Below are positions 7,549 to 14,815 of a stretch of 18,406 bases of DNA, piece by piece. This stretch comes from an uncultured Atopobiaceae bacterium (GTDB lineage Bacteria > Actinomycetota > Coriobacteriia > Coriobacteriales > Atopobiaceae): positions 1-18,406 of the forward strand of contig CANQSI010000011.1 of NCBI GenBank assembly GCA_947626465.1, written 5' to 3'. The notes beneath the pieces are model-generated. The model ran no database searches and was not told where the DNA came from. It was given only the letters and a program-made list of their open reading frames with translations. Positions within the stretch are counted from its first letter, which is position 1, and every line of letters begins with the position of its first letter. A program made the translations under genes and the position numbers.

Positions 7549-9249
7549 CTAGGCGGGCTCCCCCGGCGTCTCGGGCACGCTACCGGCCGAGTTCTCGAGC
7601 TCCTCGGAGAGCTGCTCGACGTCGATCTCGCCCTGTTGGGCCGCGGCGACCGTGGCCGCGTGGCGACGCGCGGCGAGGGCGGCCATGAAGCGGTCCTTGA
7701 AGCTCTTGATGGCGCCATCGAGCTCCTCGGCCGTCTCGTCGCCGATCTTGCCGCCCTCGGCGAGCTTCTCGCGGAGCGCGTCGCGCGAGTTCCTCAAGTA
7801 CTGCACGAAGCCGTCGCGGAAGGCGAGGACGTCGGTGACCTCGATGTCGTCGAGGTAGCCGTGGTTGCCGGCGTAGATGGCCGCCACCTGGTCGCACGCC
7901 GCGAGCGCCGAGAAGCGCCCCTGGCGCAGCAGCTCCGTCATGCGCGCGCCGCGCCTGAGCTGCGCCGTCGTGGCCTTGTCGAGGTCCGTGCCGAACTGCG
8001 CGAAGCTCTGGAGCTCGGCGTAGCTCGCGAGGTCGAGGCGGAGGTTCCCCGCCACCTGCTTCATGGCGGGGATCTGCGCCGAACCGCCCACGCGCGAGAC
8101 GGAGATGCCCACGTCCACGGCCGGGCGCTGCCCCTGGAAGAAGAGGTTCGACTGGAGGTAGATCTGCCCGTCGGTGATGGAGATCACGTTCGTGGGGATG
8201 TAGGCGGAGACGTCGCCCTCCTGCGTCTCGATGATGGGGAGCGCGGTGAGCGAGCCGCCGCCATGCGCGTCATCGAGCTTGCAGGCGCGCTCGAGCAAGC
8301 GCGAGTGCAGGTAGAAGATGTCGCCGGGATAGGCTTCGCGTCCGGGCGGGCGGTGGAGCGTGAGCGACATTTGGCGATACGCCACGGCCTGCTTGGAGAG
8401 GTCGTCGTAGACCACGAGCACCGAGCCGCCGGGGTTCTCGGGGCCCGCAGGCTCGCCGTCCTTGCCGTTGTACATGAAGTACTCGCCGATGGCGGCGCCC
8501 GCCATGGGGGCGATGTACTGGAGCGGCGCCGATTCCGCAGCCGTGGCGGAGACGATGATCGTCTTCTCCATCGCGTGGTGGCGCTCGAGCGTCTCCTTGA
8601 TGGTGGCCACCGTGGAGGCCTTCTGCCCGATGGCCACGTAGATGCAGATCATGTCGCTCGAGGCCTGGTTGATGATGGTGTCCACGGCGATGGCCGTCTT
8701 GCCCGTCTTGCGATCGCCGATGATGAGCTCGCGCTGCCCGCGGCCGATGGGGATCATCGCGTCGATCGCCATGAGCCCAGTCTGCACGGGCTCGCACACG
8801 GGCTTTCTCGCCATGATGCCGGGCGCCTTGAACTCGATGGGGCGCCGCGCCACGGTGTTCAGCGGGCCGAGGCCGTCGATGGGCTCGCCGAGCGGGTTCA
8901 CCACGCGTCCGAGCATGGCGGGGCCCACGGGGATGTCCATGACGCGCCCGGTGGTGCGCACCTCGTCGCCCTCGCGGATGGAGTCGACGTCGCCGAAGAG
9001 CACGGCGCCCACCTCATCCTCGTCGAGGTTCTGCGCGAGGCCGAACACGTGCTTCTTCGTGCTGGAACTCGTGAATTCGAGTAGCTCGCCCGCCATGGCG
9101 CGCTTGAGCCCCGACACCCGGGCCACGCCGTCGCCGATCTCGGTGACGGTGGAGACGTCCGTGGTGTCGATGTGGGGCTCGACGTCGTCGAGGCGTTTGC
9201 GGAGCAAGTCGGCGATGGAGGTGGGCTTGATGTCGAGCGTCGCGTCCAT
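7549..9249 (-). CDS. atpA: ATP synthase F1 alpha subunit
   Basis: The non-catalytic nucleotide-binding subunit of F1. Walker A is GDRKTGKT (178-185), and the arginine-finger region SVSRVGGSAQIPAMK is intact. At 566 residues it is about 55 longer than typical alpha subunits. The extra length is mainly a C-terminal tail after the normal end, finishing in an acidic, Pro/Glu-rich segment (QLSEELENSAGSVPETPGEP); I cannot assign it a function. The start is well supported: the atpH stop TAG forms part of the ribosome site TTAGGAGGGCC just before the ATG. It lies between atpH (7 bp) and atpG (3 bp). Confidence 0.97.
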   Translation of the reverse strand: MDATLDIKPTSIADLLRKRLDDVEPHIDTTDVSTVTEIGDGVARVSGLKRAMAGELLEFTSSSTKKHVFGLAQNLDEDEVGAVLFGDVDSIREGDEVRTTGRVMDIPVGPAMLGRVVNPLGEPIDGLGPLNTVARRPIEFKAPGIMARKPVCEPVQTGLMAIDAMIPIGRGQRELIIGDRKTGKTAIAVDTIINQASSDMICIYVAIGQKASTVATIKETLERHHAMEKTIIVSATAAESAPLQYIAPMAGAAIGEYFMYNGKDGEPAGPENPGGSVLVVYDDLSKQAVAYRQMSLTLHRPPGREAYPGDIFYLHSRLLERACKLDDAHGGGSLTALPIIETQEGDVSAYIPTNVISITDGQIYLQSNLFFQGQRPAVDVGISVSRVGGSAQIPAMKQVAGNLRLDLASYAELQSFAQFGTDLDKATTAQLRRGARMTELLRQGRFSALAACDQVAAIYAGNHGYLDDIEVTDVLAFRDGFVQYLRNSRDALREKLAEGGKIGDETAEELDGAIKSFKDRFMAALAARRHAATVAAAQQGEIDVEQLSEELENSAGSVPETPGEPA

Positions 9250-9256
9250 GGCCCTC

Positions 9257-9721
9257 CTAAGATTCGCTGGTGTCGTTCTTCAAGGCACGCCGCGCGTTCT
9301 CGAGCTGGGTGCGCACCGAGGCGTCTTTGCGCTCGCCGCGGGCGTTCACGATGATCCCGCCGATGATGGAGGGGTCCACCGTCTCAACCAGCTGGATGGG
9401 GCCGGAATACTCGGCCTTGAGGAATTCCTTCACCTCCTGGCGGAGGTCGTCGTCGAGGGGGATCGCCGTCGTCACGTCCACGACCGTCACCTCGCCCTGC
9501 GCGTGGAAGAGGTCGTTGTAGCGCGCGGAGATGAGCGGCAGGAGCTTGTCGTCGCCGCGCTCGAGGATCACGCGCATCGTGTCGTTCACCTCGTCGAGGC
9601 TCTCGGCGAGGTGCTCGATGACGTTCAGGTCCTCGAGCTCGCGGCCCTCCGCCTGCGCGGCCTCGAGCAGCGTGGCGGCGTAGGTTTCCACCTTGGCGTG
9701 GTCCTCGGCGCTAAGACTCAT
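9257..9721 (-). CDS. atpH: ATP synthase F1 delta subunit (short form)
   Basis: Part of the peripheral stalk, joining the F1 head to subunit b. The start is the ATG at 9721, which overlaps the end of atpF by 11 bases in another frame and yields MSLSAEDHAKVETYAATLLE; the longer open frame upstream is only the antiphase of atpF. The C-terminal part is typical: EVTVVDVTTAIPLDDDL, then VDPSIIGGIIVNARGERKDAS, ending with a QLENARRAL helix. At 154 residues it is about 25 shorter than usual. The N-terminal helical domain passes almost directly from LAESLDEVNDTMRVI to the last helix, so one or two of its six helices appear missing. No frameshift is evident. Confidence 0.9.
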   Translation of the reverse strand: MSLSAEDHAKVETYAATLLEAAQAEGRELEDLNVIEHLAESLDEVNDTMRVILERGDDKLLPLISARYNDLFHAQGEVTVVDVTTAIPLDDDLRQEVKEFLKAEYSGPIQLVETVDPSIIGGIIVNARGERKDASVRTQLENARRALKNDTSES

Positions 9722-10295
9722 CGACGTCCCCTGCCTTGGCGAGGTAGCGCTCGATGATGCGCTTCTGCGCGTCCTCGTCGAGCGATTCGCCGATGATCTT
9801 CGCCGCGAGGTCCACCGAGATGTCGGCCACCTGCTCGGTGAGCTCGTCCATCGTGGCGTCACGCTCGGCGGCGAGCGCCGTGCGCGTGCGCTCGGTGAGC
9901 TCCGCCGCCTGCTTGCGGGCGTCGTCGATGATCTCGGCCTTGGTGGCCTCGGCGCTCTTCTTGGCCTCGGCGATGATGCTGTCGGCCCTCGCCTGCGCCT
10001 CTTGGATGGTGGCCTCGGACTTCTTCAAGGCGTTCTGGGCATCGAGCTTCGTCTTCTCGGACTCGTCGATGTTGTCTTGGATCGTCTGCTGGCGCGAGTC
10101 GAGCGTCTTCAGGACGCTCGGCCAGATGAACTTCGCGAGCACCACGAAGATGACGATGAAGGCGATGAGCGCCGGGAAGAACTCAGCCGGCTTCGGGATG
10201 AGGATGTCGAAGGCGGTGACCGCCAACGCGGGACGGGGCCAGAGGAGCACCCCGAGCAGGGCGACGAGTGCCGCGCCCTTCGGGAAGCGACGCAT
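9711..10295 (-). CDS. atpF: ATP synthase F0 subunit b
   Basis: The peripheral-stalk subunit that anchors F1 to the membrane. The 194-residue sequence has a membrane helix at about 39-58 (FFPALIAFIVIFVVLAKFIW) followed by a long charged coiled coil (about 62-165) with the expected heptad-like EA/AK pattern. Before the membrane helix there is an additional hydrophobic leader, MRRFPKGAALVALLGVLLWP then RPALA, which looks like a cleavable signal peptide with an ALA site at 23-25. Most b subunits lack this. The start ATG has GGGAGG about 8 bases upstream. It is 20 bp after atpE and overlaps atpH by 11 bases. Confidence 0.95.
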   Translation of the reverse strand: MRRFPKGAALVALLGVLLWPRPALAVTAFDILIPKPAEFFPALIAFIVIFVVLAKFIWPSVLKTLDSRQQTIQDNIDESEKTKLDAQNALKKSEATIQEAQARADSIIAEAKKSAEATKAEIIDDARKQAAELTERTRTALAAERDATMDELTEQVADISVDLAAKIIGESLDEDAQKRIIERYLAKAGDVDES

Positions 10296-10315
10296 AGTGG
10301 GAACCTCCCGGTTCG

Positions 10316-10510
10316 CTACGACACGACGAGCGCGACCACGAAGCCAATCAGAGCGAGGGCTTCGACGAAGGCCGAGCCGAGGATGAAGACGGTGAAGAGG
10401 CGCCCCTGCACCTCAGGCTGGCGCGCCATGGACGTCGTGGCGCCATAGGCCGCGATGCCAATGCCAATGCCGGCGCCGATGACGCCGAGGCCGTATCCGA
10501 TAACTCCCAC
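10316..10510 (-). CDS. atpE: ATP synthase F0 subunit c (compact)
   Basis: Forms the membrane rotor ring. The 64-residue hairpin has helix 1 with the glycine motif GAGIGIGIAAYG (12-23), the polar loop ARQPE (29-33), and helix 2 carrying the ion-binding glutamate Glu50 in FVEALAL. There is no glutamine in helix 1 and no Ser/Thr after Glu50, so the sodium-binding signature is absent and proton coupling is inferred. The start is GTG, with AGGAGG 4 bases upstream. It is shorter than most c subunits (about 70-85) at both ends, lacking the lead-in before helix 1 and the usual tail after helix 2. It lies 10 bp after atpB. Confidence 0.95.
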   Translation of the reverse strand: MGVIGYGLGVIGAGIGIGIAAYGATTSMARQPEVQGRLFTVFILGSAFVEALALIGFVVALVVS

Positions 10511-10520
10511 GATTCCTCCT

Positions 10521-11321
10521 TTATTCCTCTTCCTCGGCCAACTGGACGTAGACGCCAGTGAGCATGGCGAAGACGTAGGCCTGGATGGCCGCCACCAGCA
10601 TCTCCACGAGGTAGATGATGATGAGCAGCAGGATCCACATGAGGCTGATGCCGGTGCCGGTGATGGCCTCGAGGGTGATGCCCTGGGCGAGGCGCTGGAT
10701 GAAGAGCGACGCGAGGATGGCGAAGGTGCCCATCACCACGTGCCCCGCGAACATGTTACAGAAGAGACGGACGGCGAGCGTGATGAGGCGAAGGAAGGTC
10801 GAGAAGAGCTCGATCACCCACACGAGCCAGTCCATCGGGAAGGGCACGCCGGAGGGCTTGAGGCTCTTGAGGTAGCCCCAGCCGCCGTGCTTCTTCACGC
10901 CGACGCCGATGAAGTACACGAAGGTCATGAGCGCGAGCGCGAGCGTGACGCCGATCGTGCCCGTGCCCGGGTGCGCGCCCGGCACGAGGCCGATGAGGTT
11001 GTTGATGAGGATGAAGAAGAAGACCGTCGCGATGAACGGGAAGTGCTGGCGCCACGTGGCGCCGAGGAGGTCGATCACGAGGTCCTTGCGCGCGAACTCC
11101 ACGAGATACTCGATCGCGTTCACGAAGCGACCCTCGGGCACGAGATGCGCCGCCTGGCGCTTCTTGAAGGCGAAGAGGAGGATCACGAGGATCACCACCG
11201 CGATGGCCATCCAGAACGTGTACTGCGTGAAGCCGAAGTACTCGTCGCCGATGATCGGCTGCGCGATGAAGCTGTCGACAAGCTCGCCTACCGCATCAGG
11301 CAACTGCTCGAACTCGCTCAC
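10521..11321 (-). CDS. atpB: ATP synthase F0 subunit a
   Basis: The membrane stator subunit forming the proton half-channels. The 266-residue protein has five to six membrane segments, including about 35-52, 94-115, 123-143, 178-203 and 225-258. The essential arginine is Arg185 in TLAVRLFCNMFAGH (equivalent to E. coli Arg210), and Glu240 and Gln247 occupy the last-helix polar positions. The GTG start has AAGGAGG upstream and overlaps the atpI stop as GTGA, indicating coupling. The C-terminus ends in an EEEE run. Its TAA stop lies next to the AGGAGG site of atpE. Confidence 0.95.
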   Translation of the reverse strand: MSEFEQLPDAVGELVDSFIAQPIIGDEYFGFTQYTFWMAIAVVILVILLFAFKKRQAAHLVPEGRFVNAIEYLVEFARKDLVIDLLGATWRQHFPFIATVFFFILINNLIGLVPGAHPGTGTIGVTLALALMTFVYFIGVGVKKHGGWGYLKSLKPSGVPFPMDWLVWVIELFSTFLRLITLAVRLFCNMFAGHVVMGTFAILASLFIQRLAQGITLEAITGTGISLMWILLLIIIYLVEMLVAAIQAYVFAMLTGVYVQLAEEEE

Positions 11322-11623
11322 GCCCCCACCTCCTTAGAGCTGAACGGGCGCATCCAGCGCCAGGCGATGACCGACTCTGCGCCGAAGAGCGCGAGGAAGG
11401 TGCCCATGGCGGCGCAGGCATACGCCAAGAACGCGCCGCCAAGGCGCGCGTAGCCGATGCCAAGCAGCACCGTGAGCAGGGAGAACGAAACCATGATCGA
11501 GGCGAGCCCAAGGGCCACCGAGACGCGCTTTCCTTGGCGAGCACGGCGAGCCTGAAGAAGGCCCGGCAGGGCGCCAGCGACGCCCGAAGCCACACCAAGC
11601 ACACACACCAGCACGCAAGCCAC
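11318..11623 (-). CDS. atpI: Putative ATP synthase protein I (AtpI-like membrane protein)
   Basis: A 101-residue hydrophobic protein with three likely membrane helices (about 2-22, 35-58 and 63-86) and a basic loop LLQARRARQGKR. Sequence alone gives weak family support; the call rests on size, membrane character and its place immediately before atpB, where AtpI, thought to help c-ring assembly or Mg2+ supply, normally lies. The start is uncertain. The GTG at 11623 follows an in-frame TGA by one codon, but the GTG at 11614 (98 residues) is better spaced from GAAAGG. A different frame just upstream (11624-11715) has coding-like third positions; see findings. Its TGA overlaps the atpB start. Confidence 0.6.
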   Translation of the reverse strand: MACVLVCVLGVASGVAGALPGLLQARRARQGKRVSVALGLASIMVSFSLLTVLLGIGYARLGGAFLAYACAAMGTFLALFGAESVIAWRWMRPFSSKEVGA

Positions 11624-11767
11624 CTTTCAAAGGGATCGCGAACGTGGACCGCGAACGTGCGCCCATAGTACTCCATCGAGTCCATCTCGGCCGATACTCC
11701 ACGATCTCTGGCCATCCTGATGCGCGAACCATGAGCTTTTACGCGTCCGACTACCTCGCACAGCGGA

Positions 11768-11952
11768 CGAGCCTATGGTTCTGGGCTCGCCGTGGGAGCC
11801 GCAAGGAGAAGGCCCTTTTTCTCGGACCGGAGGAGTGGTCCGCCGGAGACAAAGCCCGTATGCCAATGTGAGGTGTGTCACCCGAGAAAAAGGGCCGGTG
11901 AAAGCTGGTTACCCGCACGAGCGGGAGCAGCGAGCCCAGAACCATAGGCTCG
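11768..11952. repeat. 185-bp nested inverted-repeat element; possible structured RNA
   Basis: Between upp and atpI (a 344-bp gap without a clear gene) lies a perfect 23-bp inverted repeat (11768-11790 and 11930-11952). Inside it is a second perfect 15-bp inverted repeat (11811-11825 and 11882-11896). Further small stems occur: 6 bp at 11823-11828/11837-11842, overlapping the inner arm by three bases, and 5 bp at 11912-11916/11921-11925 with loop acga. Each outer arm can also fold on itself (CGAGCC...GGCTCG). No U-tract of terminator type and no clear target-site duplication were seen. It starts 15 bp past the rpiB-upp stop. Candidates are a structured noncoding RNA, a read-through control element before the atp operon, or a small nonautonomous mobile element. 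The remaining parts of the gap show nothing I can name, and no strong atp promoter. Confidence 0.85.
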
Positions 11953-11967
11953 GCCGCCCCCGGGGTA

Positions 11968-13035
11968 TTACAGAGTCCCGAATATGCGATCCCCCGCGTC
12001 GCCTAGGCCGGGGAGTATGTACGCGTTTTCGTTCAGGCAGCGGTCGATGGCGCAGGTGAAGATGCGCACGGTGGGGTCGGACGCGAGTACTTCCTCGAGG
12101 CCCTCGGGGGCGGAGACGATGGAGAGCAGGCGCACATCGGAGACGCCGGCCTTGCGGAGGAACTCGATGGCCATCGCGGCGGAGCCGCCGGTGGCGAGCA
12201 TCGGATCCACGAGGAGGCAGGTGCGCTGGTCCACATCGGGCGGGAGCTTGCAGTAGTACTCGTGCGGCTCGTGGGTTTCCTCGTCGCGATACATCCCGAT
12301 GTGGCCCACCTTGGCCGAGGGCAGGAGCACGAGGAGGCCATCCACCATGCCGAGACCCGCGCGAAGGATCGGCACGATGGCCACCTTCTTGCCGGCCACG
12401 CGCTTGCCCGTCATCGTCTCGAGCGGCGTGTGGACCTCGACGTCCTCAAGCGGGAAATCGCGCGTGGCCTCATAGCCGAGGAAGAGCGCGAGCTCGCGGA
12501 TGAGCTCTCGGAAGAGCTTCGTCGGGGTGTCCTTGCCGCGAAGGATCGAGAGCTTGTGGGCCACGAGGGGGTGGCGCACCACCTGCACGCGTGGCTCGAC
12601 CATGCAGCCACGATCGAGCTTGGCGGTGCGTCCCGCGTGGCGCCCGCCCTCGAAGGGCGTTTCGAGGAAGATGCGGCAGAGCTCTTCGTTCACCTCGAGA
12701 GCCACGAAGCGCCCGGAGAGGCAGAGCACGTTGGCGTCGTTATGGGCGCGCATGAGCTCGGCGAACTCGGGGGTTTGCACGGCGGCGGCGCGGATTCCGG
12801 GCACCTTGTTCGCGCCCATCTCCATGCCGAGGCCCGTGCCGCACACGAGGATGCCGCGGTCGGCCTCGCCCGCCGCCACGGCACTCGCCACCTTATAGGC
12901 GAAGTCGGGATAGTCGACGCGATCCTCACTCGAAGGCCCGAAGTCGAGGACCTCGTAGCCCTCTTCGGCGAGCCAGGGGGCGAGCTGCACCTTCTGCTCG
13001 AAGCCGGCGTGATCGGAGGCAATGGCGATTTTCAT
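11968..13035 (-). CDS. rpiB-upp: Fused ribose-5-phosphate isomerase B / uracil phosphoribosyltransferase
   Basis: One uninterrupted 355-codon frame carries two complete enzymes. Residues 1 to about 144 are RpiB (ribulose 5-phosphate/ribose 5-phosphate isomerase): ASDHAG (Asp8, His9), the catalytic Cys65 in ILVCGTGLGM, His98 in RAHNDANVL, and GGRHAGR. Residues 145-355 are uracil phosphoribosyltransferase, which makes UMP from uracil and PRPP: EPRVQVVRHPLVAHKLS, the PRPP loop LLVDPMLATGGS (274-285), and the ending ENAYILPGLGDAGDR. The junction is LDRGCMVEPRV; Met145 has no good ribosome site before it, so separate translation looks unlikely. The ATG start has AAGGAG 5 bases upstream. It lies 27 bp after glpK. 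Both active sites look intact, so a bifunctional enzyme of pentose phosphate supply and uracil salvage is inferred. Confidence 0.93.
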   Translation of the reverse strand: MKIAIASDHAGFEQKVQLAPWLAEEGYEVLDFGPSSEDRVDYPDFAYKVASAVAAGEADRGILVCGTGLGMEMGANKVPGIRAAAVQTPEFAELMRAHNDANVLCLSGRFVALEVNEELCRIFLETPFEGGRHAGRTAKLDRGCMVEPRVQVVRHPLVAHKLSILRGKDTPTKLFRELIRELALFLGYEATRDFPLEDVEVHTPLETMTGKRVAGKKVAIVPILRAGLGMVDGLLVLLPSAKVGHIGMYRDEETHEPHEYYCKLPPDVDQRTCLLVDPMLATGGSAAMAIEFLRKAGVSDVRLLSIVSAPEGLEEVLASDPTVRIFTCAIDRCLNENAYILPGLGDAGDRIFGTL

Positions 13036-13062
13036 GTCGACTCCTTCGAGGAAGTGGGTGGG

Positions 13063-14571
13063 CTACGCGAGGGTACGGCGAACCGCATCGTCCCAGCCAG
13101 CGAGCAGCTCCTTGCGCTCCGCATCGGACATCGTGGGCTCGTAGCGCCGCTCGCCCGCCTGGCGCGCGGCGAGATCGTCCACGCTTTGCCAGTAGCCCAC
13201 GGAAAGGCCGGCAAGGTAGGCCGCGCCGAGCGCCGTGCGCTCCGCGGCGCCGGGCCGCACCACCGGGCGCGCGAGGATGTTTGCCTGGAAGCCCATGAGG
13301 AAGTCGTTCGTCGCGGCCCCGCCGTCCACGCGGAGCTCGCGCACCGGCATGCCGCAATCGGCCTCCATCGCGCGAAGCACGTCCGCGGACTGGTAGGCGA
13401 TCGATTCGAGGCCGGCGCGCACGATCTCGGCGCCGTTCGTCGCGCGCGTGAGGCCCGTGAGGGTGCCGCGCGCATCGCTCGACCACCACGGCGCGCCAAG
13501 CCCGGTGAACGCGGGCACGAGGTAGCAGCCGCCGGTGGAGGGCACGGAGCGCGCCACCTCGGCGCTTTCCTCCGCGCTCTTTATGAGGCCTAGCTCGTCG
13601 CGCAGCCATTGCACGACGCTTCCCGCCTGGAAGACGGAACCCTCGAGCGCATAGGACACCTCGCCTCCCGCCGCGATCCCCACCGTGCAGAGGAGGCCGT
13701 GCGTGGAGAGCACCGGCTCCCTGCCCACGTTCATGAGCAGGAAGCAGCCCGTGCCGTAGGTGTTCTTCGCCATGCCGGCGTCGAAGCAGAGGTGCCCGAA
13801 GAGCGAGGACTGCTGATCCCCCACCACGCCGGCGATGGGCGGGTGGTGAGAGAAGATATCCGAGCTCACGCGCCCGAAATCTCCATCGGAAGGCAGCGCC
13901 TCGCCGAGCATTTGCCGAGGTACGCGGAAGAGCTCGCAAAGCTCGTCTGACCACGAGAGCGCGTGGATGTCGAAGAGCATCGTGCGCGAGGCGTTCGTGT
14001 AGTCGGTGGCGTGGACGGCCCCGTGGGTGAAGTTGTAGATGAGCCACGTGTCCACCGTGCCCGCGAGGAGCTCGCCGCGCTCGGCTCGCGCCCGCGCTCC
14101 CTCCACGTGGTCGAGGATCCACGCGATCTTCGTGGCGGAGAAGTAGGGGTCGATGATGAGGCCCGTGCGCTCCTGCACGAGCGGGCCATACCCGGCGCCC
14201 AGGAGCTCCTTCACCTCGGGCGCCGTGCGCCGGCACTGCCACACGATGGCGTCTGCGATGGGCTGGCCGGAGGCCTTGTCCCACACCACCACCGTCTCGC
14301 GCTGGTTCGCGATGCCCACCGCGCGGATCTCGTCGGAGTGGATGCCGCTTTCCACCTGCACTTCCACCATGCAGGCGATGGAGCGCGAGAGGATCTCCAT
14401 GGCGTCTTGCGACACCCATCCCGCCTGCGGAAAGCCAAGGCGAAGCGGACGCTGCGCCATGGCCACGGCCACGCCGAACGAATCGTAGAGAATGGCCCGC
14501 ACGCTGGAGGTTCCCGCATCAAGCGAGAGGATGTAGCCGCGGTCTTGCCGCCCATTCGAGGAGGAATCCAT
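13063..14571 (-). CDS. glpK: Glycerol kinase
   Basis: Phosphorylates glycerol to glycerol 3-phosphate in the cytoplasm, for lipid synthesis and glycerol use. The ATG at 14571 (GGAG 5 bases upstream) gives 502 residues, the usual GlpK length, and removes an unalignable 41-residue upstream extension. FGGY-kinase features include the N-terminal phosphate loop LSLDAGTSSVRAILYD (usual DQGTTSSR, so Gln is replaced by Ala), GIANQRETVVVWD, VVGDQQSSLFG, AGMAKNTYGTGCF, and a C-terminal ATPase motif LRVDGGAATNDFLMGFQ. The lineage-typical neighbours of glpK (glpF, glpD) are absent. It stands between tsaC and rpiB-upp with its own promoter and a structured leader, and probably drives rpiB-upp as well. Confidence 0.95.
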   Translation of the reverse strand: MDSSSNGRQDRGYILSLDAGTSSVRAILYDSFGVAVAMAQRPLRLGFPQAGWVSQDAMEILSRSIACMVEVQVESGIHSDEIRAVGIANQRETVVVWDKASGQPIADAIVWQCRRTAPEVKELLGAGYGPLVQERTGLIIDPYFSATKIAWILDHVEGARARAERGELLAGTVDTWLIYNFTHGAVHATDYTNASRTMLFDIHALSWSDELCELFRVPRQMLGEALPSDGDFGRVSSDIFSHHPPIAGVVGDQQSSLFGHLCFDAGMAKNTYGTGCFLLMNVGREPVLSTHGLLCTVGIAAGGEVSYALEGSVFQAGSVVQWLRDELGLIKSAEESAEVARSVPSTGGCYLVPAFTGLGAPWWSSDARGTLTGLTRATNGAEIVRAGLESIAYQSADVLRAMEADCGMPVRELRVDGGAATNDFLMGFQANILARPVVRPGAAERTALGAAYLAGLSVGYWQSVDDLAARQAGERRYEPTMSDAERKELLAGWDDAVRRTLA

Positions 14572-14660
14572 GGGTTCTCCAATCGGCCGTGCCCACGCGA
14601 AGCGCGCCGCCTGGGCTTCGTCTCCCGTAGTGTGAACCCATGGCCCAACAATAATGAGCC

Positions 14661-14752
14661 CGCAGCGCCCCTCGCACAAGCCGGACGGGGGCACGCGACA
14701 CGTGGACGGGGCACGACCATGGTCGACGCCCGGTGCACGAGGGGCTGCTGCG
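14661..14752 (-). promoter_or_regulatory. Long stem-loop in the glpK 5' leader
   Basis: The segment 14661-14674 pairs with 14738-14752 over 14 base pairs, with a single bulged base (CGCAGC then GCCCCTCG, and complement). The stem begins only a few bases after the predicted transcription start. The enclosed 63 bases include a perfect 12-base palindrome CGACCATGGTCG (14714-14725) and a repeated GTGCCCC(C)GTCC motif. The stem is followed by GGGCTCATTATTGTT, not a clean U-tract. It may be a cis-acting RNA control element, a transcript-stabilising 5' stem, or an operator region. No known riboswitch class was recognised. Confidence 0.6.
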
Positions 14753-14764
14753 AACCGTTCGAAG

Positions 14765-14792
14765 ATTATAGATATGTTCCGTTACGACCCAA
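14765..14792 (-). promoter_or_regulatory. glpK promoter (sigma-70 type)
   Basis: Minus-strand -10 TATAAT (14765-14770) matches the consensus fully; -35 TTGGGT (14787-14792) is 16 bp upstream and weaker. It lies in the gap just after tsaC (stop at 14816-14818) and predicts a start near 14758, giving a leader of about 186 bases before the glpK ATG. A catabolite or other operator was not recognised. Confidence 0.7.
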
Positions 14793-14815
14793 GAAAACCT
14801 CGCCGAGCGGAGTCT

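Noticed and set aside
6631..9084. 817-codon plus-strand open frame opposite atpG and atpA
   Set aside because: It mirrors the codon pattern of the atp genes and gives low-complexity His/Asp/Leu/Val-rich protein; no ribosome site or domain supports it. The same applies to similar frames at 1907-3379, 5168-6838 and 12262-13593.
11768..11952. Intrinsic terminator for rpiB-upp
   Set aside because: The hairpins are strong, but no U-rich tract directly follows any of them on the minus strand, so a standard terminator cannot be claimed.
11870..11955. Plus-strand text resembling part of a cobalamin riboswitch (AAAAAGGG, GGTGAAA, ACCCGC)
   Set aside because: The conserved AA after GGG and a true B12 box are missing, and no plus-strand gene lies downstream; the resemblance is probably chance.
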